A stretch of 64,000 bases of DNA from Brachypterus glaber (taxonomy: Eukaryota; Arthropoda; Insecta; Coleoptera; Kateretidae): positions 62,001 to 126,000 of the forward strand of contig OY294047.1 in assembly GCA_958510825.1 (NCBI GenBank), written 5' to 3'. The position numbers and the translations under genes are program-made. Of this stretch, positions 60,101 to 64,000 are shown piece after piece (within the stretch, counting starts at the first letter, position 1; each line of letters begins with the position of its first letter). Below the pieces are notes generated by a model, which worked only from the letters and a program-made list of their open reading frames with translations, had not been told where the DNA came from and made no database searches.

Positions 60101-62131
60101 AAGGAAAAATCTGCCCACCAGAAGATCCACGCGACAAAGGACCACCCGGTATGACAGCGATTTTGGTAAGTAGCTGCAAAGTAGAGCCAGCTGAACAGTT
60201 GCAAGGACTTTTTTCTTAAAAATAATAATATTTCTTTTCCAGTGAATGATAGTGACGATGATGCTCCCAGAAGGAAGAAGAAGAAATCCATTTGGGATGA
60301 TACGGAAGATGAAGATTCTGAAAGACGGCACAGGAGAAAGAAGAAAAGGTATAAATAACTTAATTTTTAATTTCATAATTTTGTTTTTGGGCAAAATTGC
60401 ACAGATGCATAAAAAGTTGGACTTTATTGAAAGGAGATATCTTTTTGTATGCAAACAAGTGGCTTCTCGGTGCAGTGTATGTTAGGAAGGGTGTGAAATG
60501 TGAATTAAAAGGACTTAACTCATATTATTTACATAAATTAAGAATATTTAGAACAGTTTGCACATGTTTGGTGAAATAGAACGTTAATTGTAAAAGTGAT
60601 AAAGTATTTTCGTATTTACATGATTGAACTTTAAATTAATCCTTTGCTAATTGGAGCAATTTGATTTTCAGTAAAAAGTCAAAAAAGAAGAAAAAGAAGA
60701 AAGATCGTGGCGATTCGGAGGGCGGCGAGATAAAGCGGAAAAACCCGAGAATCCAATATGGCGGACTGACGTCGAGCGAGGAGGAACCGACCGGCAGAGG
60801 GCGCCGCACTCGCGGTAAAAAAGCCACCTATGTCGATGCGCTAGGATCGGACAGCGAGGAGGTAGGCCATTTGGGACACTTTCACTTGGGATTTTATCTC
60901 TAATTGTAGCTTTTTAATCAAGTCTGCAGAAGTTGATTATGAGATTGAAAACTTTATTTTTAACGCTTTTAACAATTAATTTATTGTTTCCATATTACGT
61001 CCAAAGTTTTTGGCTTTTCCTGTATCATTGATTTAATCTGGAAAATAACTCGAAAATTTTCTTTTTGAAACACTGCCTCGCAGAGCATTAAATTTAAAGT
61101 GTGTGACACCGTTTTAAAACAAGTTTTCACCTTTTTTTTTACTGTGGACCAAATTAAATCAACTAGGATTTTCTGGAATCAAATTTAAAAGTCCAGGATT
61201 GGTTTTCCGGATATTTTTAAAAGTTGGTTAGACCTTAGGTGATTAAAAAAAAAGAGAACTTTTAAAAGTTTAGTATTTTAAAACTTTAAACCTTGGCATA
61301 GAAATAAGTATTAACCGTTTCAGGAGGAGACAAACAAAAAGAATTCGAAAAACAGCAGCGATTTCGAAAGTGACGAAGAATTCAAGGCTAGTGACGCAAG
61401 TTTTGACGAAGATGGCGATAAAGATAGTGAAGAAGAAAAACCACAAAAAGAAACCAATAAAAGTGAAGAAGAGGAAGATGCTCCATTAAATACATCAAGA
61501 CTGAAAAACAAGAAGAACAAGAAGAAAATAATTGATGATGATGAAGATGATGAGGAGGAGGAGGAAGAGGAGAAAGAACAAGAGAAAGAAAAAGAGAAGG
61601 AAGTAAAAAAGAAGGAAGTAAAAGAGAAGGAAGAAAAAGAGAATGAAGAGAAAGAAGACAAAAAGGAACAAAAAAAAGAACCTATAAAAGAGGACAAAAT
61701 TAAAAAAACAGAACATAAAAATGAAGAACCTGAACGAAAAATCTTGAAAGTAAAGGCTGTTGAAGAAATAAACAAAAAACTCGACGAAAAAAAATTGAGC
61801 GATGAGGATAAAATAGCGGATGAAGAAGAAAACAATAAGAAACGGCTAAAAAAAGCTATCGACCAAATAGAAAAAGAAAAATTGCGAAAGGAGAGTTTGA
61901 AGGAAGACCAAGATAAAAAGGAAGAATCAGAAGAAAAGAATAAAATAACTCCGGAGTTTATTAAAAAAATGTCCGAGCCTGTCGTGAGTAATGTGACGTC
62001 ATACAAACACAATGAAGATAGCAACGATGAATTGTCAGAGCCGCCTGGGGTTACCCTGAATATGTTTTCGGAAATGGAGGCCAAATCGGAGGAGGCTGTG
62101 GTTGCGGGGAAGAAACCGAGGAAACCTAGAG
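45119..62131 (+). CDS. RSF1: Remodeling and spacing factor 1, large subunit (3' end outside or unseen)
   Basis: Fourteen coding exons: 45119-45263, 47492-47676, 48487-48683, 50522-52650, 53321-54778, 55433-55587, 56287-56602, 56697-56866, 57814-58125, 59199-59482, 60020-60165, 60243-60348, 60672-60861, 61324-62131. All joins keep frame, giving at least 2200 residues (human about 1441). Exons 1-3 encode the RSF1 N-terminal DDT/WHIM-like region (PNFAVCCAFLEKFG, VSQDKWEKSLIKF, QPLGRDKSGHSYW). Exons 4-7 are a long Lys- and Glu/Asp-rich tract. Exon 8 is a complete PHD finger: C1539, C1542, C1554, C1557, H1562, C1565, C1580, C1583. Exon 9 has the conserved RRKERLAYVGISLNN block. With the ISWI ATPase, RSF1 forms a remodeler that assembles and spaces nucleosomes; fly RSF1 promotes silent chromatin and H2Av exchange. 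Exon 14 ends in phase 1 (CCTAGAG/GTAGGT); no further exon was found before 64000. Confidence 0.93.
45519..46668. mobile_element. 1.15-kb inverted-repeat element in RSF1 intron 1
   Basis: The left end ATGAAGCTGAAGTTTGCAAC and the matching inverted right end (GTTGCAAACTTCAGCTTCAT) extend into arms of about 120 bp that both contain AACTCGCCGCAAGCGGCTTG. A third, direct copy of the end sits at 46206. Also contains an ACCGCCCGAT/ATCGGGCGGT stem at 45999-46068. No coding capacity; superfamily unknown. Confidence 0.75.
46425..46535. repeat. Dispersed repeat, inverted relative to 63050-63165
   Basis: GGGCTCATTTGCAGACCAA, TTTATAGGAAC, GATGTAGAATGACCTCTTAA and ATTTTGGCATGCCAGTTATT match the complement of 63050-63165, and ATCACCCTGTAC follows. 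A more distant relative is at 23385-23480. Confidence 0.65.
47936..47982. repeat. Short perfect hairpin in RSF1 intron 2
   Basis: GGTTTTTGAAATTTTGCT pairs with AGCAAAATTTCAAAAACC around a CACAT loop; 18 perfect base pairs. Confidence 0.8.
48076..48264. mobile_element. MITE in RSF1 intron 2
   Basis: Nested inverted segments: TTAAAAGTTCATAAAAA with TTTTTGTGAACTTTTAA at the ends; CGCAATT and ATATGACTGGTAC with GTACCAGTCATAT and AATTGCG inside. Total 189 bp. Confidence 0.65.
48980..49274. mobile_element. MITE in RSF1 intron 3
   Basis: Inverted ends ACACAGGCACACAAAA and TTTTGTGTGCCTGTGT, 295 bp, with a TTTTTGACGTTTTTGG-like interior and no coding capacity. Target duplication not clear. Confidence 0.65.
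49640..50390. repeat. Three tandem copies of a dispersed repeat in RSF1 intron 3
   Basis: Three roughly 240-bp units each carry AGAATATAC, AAGCTAAAATTTGGTACA-like, TACAATTTTATATAAA-like and CCCCACCCCTAAAATTTAAA words. The third extends to CACAGGGCCGGCCTTTGCAT, as in the single copy at 15965-16285. The third unit is interrupted or shortened relative to the others. Confidence 0.75.
51536..52520 (+). repeat. Coding tandem repeat in RSF1 exon 4: six and a half units of about 53 codons
   Basis: Each unit has a basic head SKSKRPRTANLK, a Lys/Ser linker (ASKNGKKKT-like) and an acidic tail (EELDEEEDELSEEEEEE). Units 2 and 3 are nearly identical; later ones diverge, and the last is only the head with KRRRN. 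The period of about 159-165 bp keeps frame. It produces alternating positive and negative blocks, which suits binding of histones or DNA in a disordered linker. Confidence 0.92.
54994..55101. mobile_element. 108-bp MITE in RSF1 intron 5
   Basis: Inverted ends CCCTACAAACACGGGG and CCCCGTGTTTGTAGGG, 16 perfect base pairs, with a CTGGCC/GGCCAG inner repeat. No coding capacity. Confidence 0.85.
55235..55370. mobile_element. 136-bp MITE in RSF1 intron 5
   Basis: AGGGTCACTCGATC on the left and GATCAAGTGACCCT on the right are inverted; a GTTTTGGTGGTT segment pairs with AACCACCAAAAC further in. Possible TA flanks. It lies only 62 bp upstream of the exon 6 acceptor region. Confidence 0.75.
55642..56247. 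mobile_element. Fold-back element filling RSF1 intron 6
   Basis: 606 bp with arms of about 230 bp: CATACAGACTGTTTCAAAAA at the left and, as the complement of the right end, CATACAGGGTGTTTCAAAAA. Both arms contain ACATGTGCCATCGC, CTCACGTAAAAATAA, GCTTTGTTTCGTAGCTAC and AAATAACTTTTGAAATAATG. The arms differ by about 10%. It occupies most of the intron between exons 6 and 7 and would form a long hairpin in the pre-mRNA. Confidence 0.88.
57340..57661. mobile_element. piggyBac-type MITE in RSF1 intron 8
   Basis: CCCTTTAGCTGCTGCGGG at the left and CAGCAGCTAAAGGG at the right are inverted and flanked on both sides by TTAA (57336-57339 and 57662-57665), the piggyBac signature. 322 bp; the GCTGCGGGCGTA word is repeated subterminally. 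No transposase. Confidence 0.9.
58487..58595. mobile_element. 109-bp MITE related to the 6.9-kb fold-back element
   Basis: The left end CCCTATTGAAAATTATGGGT and the complement of the right end CTCTGTTGAAAATGAGGGTC resemble CCCTGCTGAAAATGACGG of the large element at 4715-11639. Flanked by TA on both sides (58485-58486, 58596-58597). The interior has CCGC/GCGG words like the satellite arms. Lies in RSF1 intron 9. Confidence 0.75.
58721..58906. mobile_element. MITE with GTCGTCCATAAAATACGTCA ends
   Basis: AGGGGTCGTCCATAAAATAC and CAAATTGACCAAA at the left match, inverted, TTTGGTCAATTTGCGTGATG and TTATGGACGACCCCT at the right. 186 bp with a central C/G run (CCCCCCTATTGGGGGG). A half copy is at 30455-30570. 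Confidence 0.85.
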
Positions 62132-62820
62132 GTAGGTGCTAAATTGACGAATTTTATAGTTTCATCTCGTATTTCAGAAACATTTTAAAATATTTCATTA
62201 AAAATGGTAGAAAATACAGATAGTTCCATGCTATACAAGAAGAAATGATAATGTCCTATCTCTGACTTTAATTTTCAAAGTATTTGATTGGTCAATTTTG
62301 TTTTGCCTCGCACTTGCACAGTATAAAAAAAAACACAATTCCTTGACATTTGGTGATAGTTCAGCTTGTCATTTAGATGAGTTAGGCACCGACTCCGGGG
62401 GGCCATGGCCCCCCTGGACTCATAACAGAGGGGGACGCCCCCCCTTGGAATATAGTTTATCCTTTTAAATATTATAAAAGCTTTACAATTTTTAAATATA
62501 TTTTTAGACTTTTTTTCATTTAATAAAAATTTATATCTCTTAGTATTTTTTTTACATACAAAAATTATAAATTATAAGTACAGTCGGGGGCAGGATCCCC
62601 ATATAAATTGCGTTAGTAATATCAAAAACTTTAAAAGTATTTGAAATACGTGATTTGACCATTTAATTTGATTTATATTCCCATTTATTTTTTCCTACAG
62701 CGATAATCTTAATCATAATTTTGCAGGGGTTCCAAATGTCCTAGAATCCTAAAAAATCCTAAAATATAAAAAAAAAAAACGAAAATTCGTAAGGCACTAA
62801 AGTAATAAAAGGGGGCTTTC
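62132..62820. other. RSF1 intron 14 or downstream DNA
   Basis: Sequence after the exon 14 donor. 62390-62450 is G/C-run rich (GGGGGGCCATGGCCCCCC palindrome). 62455-62550 (AAGCTTTACAATTTTTAAAT and TTCATTTAATAAAAATTTAT) resembles 25110-25185, so this is probably a decayed dispersed element. No exon recognised. Confidence 0.4.
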
Positions 62821-63773
62821 GCTGCAAAAGGTACAGGAGAGTTCTAATTTGGTATATTTGTACAGTTTGGTGTCCTCATTAATATTCCGAGTTTTCGACC
62901 TTGAGCGACCGCCGCTCGCGCCGAAAACCAGTTTTTCGAGAATATCTTCTCTCCAGCGCCACCTAGGTTAAAAATTGCTATTAAAAACCTAGCATAGGAA
63001 ATTTCCTGCTACTTTTGTAGGAAACATTTTTCAATCGGATGAATATTAACTGGTATGCCAAAATTTAAGAGGCGATTCTACATCCAAAAATATCCAAAAA
63101 AAGTTCCTATAAAGGTTGGTCCGGAAATGAGCCTTAAAGGAGCTACGGCCCTTTGTACTAAAAATAAGGTTTTTAATTTTTACATGTTTGTTTAACCTCG
63201 TACTATTCTACTTAATTAAGCATCCCCTAAGTCCAGGACTTGTGTGGGCTAGTAGTAGAGGGAACCACCGGCTTATACTGACTTTCGAACCAGTTTCTAG
63301 GGAGTGTCCGTTTCACTTATCGCCTTCGCCAAATTTCAATTATTAATTAACTGAAAAAGGCAAATCGGCGCCAGTGAGAATCGAACTCACGATAGTAGAC
63401 TTGCTATGCATACGCGCTAGCCACTACGCTATACCTCCCACATTAAAAACCCTTTAAGCTAGAGCTGCGAGTCTTCGCATGTATTAATAAGTTTGTTATT
63501 TTTTTTAAATTTATGCAGAGGCGTGCCTAGGCGGCAAAATGTGTAAGGCAGCCTTAACAAATCTTAAAACATTTAAAATGTTTTACACAAAAGTTGCAGA
63601 AAATGTATTGCTCTATAATTGTTGGTATAACTATTTTATATATTCCCGAAAAACTGATTTTCCAATATGGCGGCGCGAGCGCCGGTCGCTCAAGTTCGAA
63701 AACTCGGAATATTAATGAGGACACCAAACTGTACAAATCTACCAAATTAGAACTCTCCTTGGCCTTTTGCAAG
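62821..63773. repeat. Inverted-repeat structure (arms about 118 bp) enclosing a SINE
   Basis: Left arm 62821-62938 and right arm 63657-63773 are inverted: GAGAGTTCTAATTTGGT, ACAGTTTGGTGTCCTCATTA, ATATTCCGAGTTTTCGA and a GAGCGACC-GCGCC segment occur in both. The enclosed 720 bp hold the dispersed repeat at 63050-63165 and the SINE. This is either one fold-back element or two opposed copies of a repeat. Confidence 0.75.
63195..63441 (-). mobile_element. tRNA-derived SINE
   Basis: The head (63371-63441, minus strand) has tRNA-like Pol III boxes: A box TATAGCGTAGTGGCTAGCG and B box GAGTTCGATTCTC. The acceptor arms (GGGAGGT against TGGCGCC) do not pair and the anticodon stem has a mismatch, so it is not a working tRNA; the loop would read AGC. 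It is followed by an unrelated body containing AAACTGGTTCGAAAGTCAGT and TAAGCCGGTGGTTCCC and ending near TTAATTAAG. This is the usual SINE layout. Confidence 0.75.
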
Positions 63774-64000
63774 TCAGAACCTACCCATTGCCTGGACTAT
63801 TAAAAAACATTGTACATATTTATACTTTTTTAGATACCTTCACTGAAAGTATTTTACATAAAATTTAGATAAAACAATACGAATCCAGTTTCTAAATTTT
63901 AAGTTCAAACCCATAACAATATGGCTAATAAAATAAAAAAAATATTAAAGTCTTGCTGGTAATTTTGCAAAAAAATCAACAGTATCTTGTATTTTTTCTG

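Noticed and set aside
63371..63441. A functional tRNA (Ala-like AGC anticodon)
   Set aside because: Acceptor arms do not pair and the anticodon stem is defective; an unrelated body follows, so it is a SINE head.

Overview
The window is AT-rich animal genomic DNA (roughly 70% A+T by eye). It has small spliced exons, introns packed with miniature inverted-repeat transposons (MITEs), a tRNA-derived SINE and satellite-like arrays. The recognisable proteins (acid sphingomyelinase, UQCC1, a ZNF800-type zinc-finger protein, RSF1) are standard metazoan genes. Together with the repeat style they point to an arthropod, most likely an insect and perhaps a beetle; the exact lineage is inference.

Layout, left to right. 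1-2311: the first coding exon of an unrecognised acidic protein on the minus strand, with its first intron running off the left edge through a fold-back repeat. 3560-3632: an intact tRNA-Phe(GAA) gene on the minus strand. 4715-11639: a 6.9-kb non-coding element with perfect terminal inverted repeats, TA on both sides, and two long opposed arrays of tandem repeats; smaller transposons are nested inside. 12200-13140: MITEs. 13764-22729 (+): an acid sphingomyelinase-like phosphodiesterase gene with two alternative signal-peptide first exons and several transposon insertions in its introns. 24306-28826 (-): UQCC1, a complex III assembly factor. 29544-35195 (+): a ZNF800-type C2H2 protein sharing a short divergent promoter interval with UQCC1. 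35807-39978 (+): a 964-residue protein combining two zinc-knuckle-like motifs, a tyrosine-recombinase-like core with most catalytic residues kept, and a C-terminal helical DNA-binding-like tail. 39979-45118: gene-free and repeat-rich, with nested hAT-like elements. 45119 to beyond 62131 (+): RSF1, the large subunit of the ISWI remodelling factor RSF, 14 coding exons visible and the 3' end not seen. 62132-64000: intronic or downstream repeat sequence with a SINE between inverted repeats.

The genes do not form an operon or pathway; this is an ordinary eukaryotic gene neighbourhood. The two least ordinary items are the tyrosine-recombinase-like gene at 35807-39978 and the satellite-armed fold-back element at 4715-11639, which has a 109-bp miniature relative at 58487-58595 inside an RSF1 intron. 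All exon boundaries were read by eye from GT/AG sites and frame continuity. Homology calls rest on recognised motifs and not on a database search.
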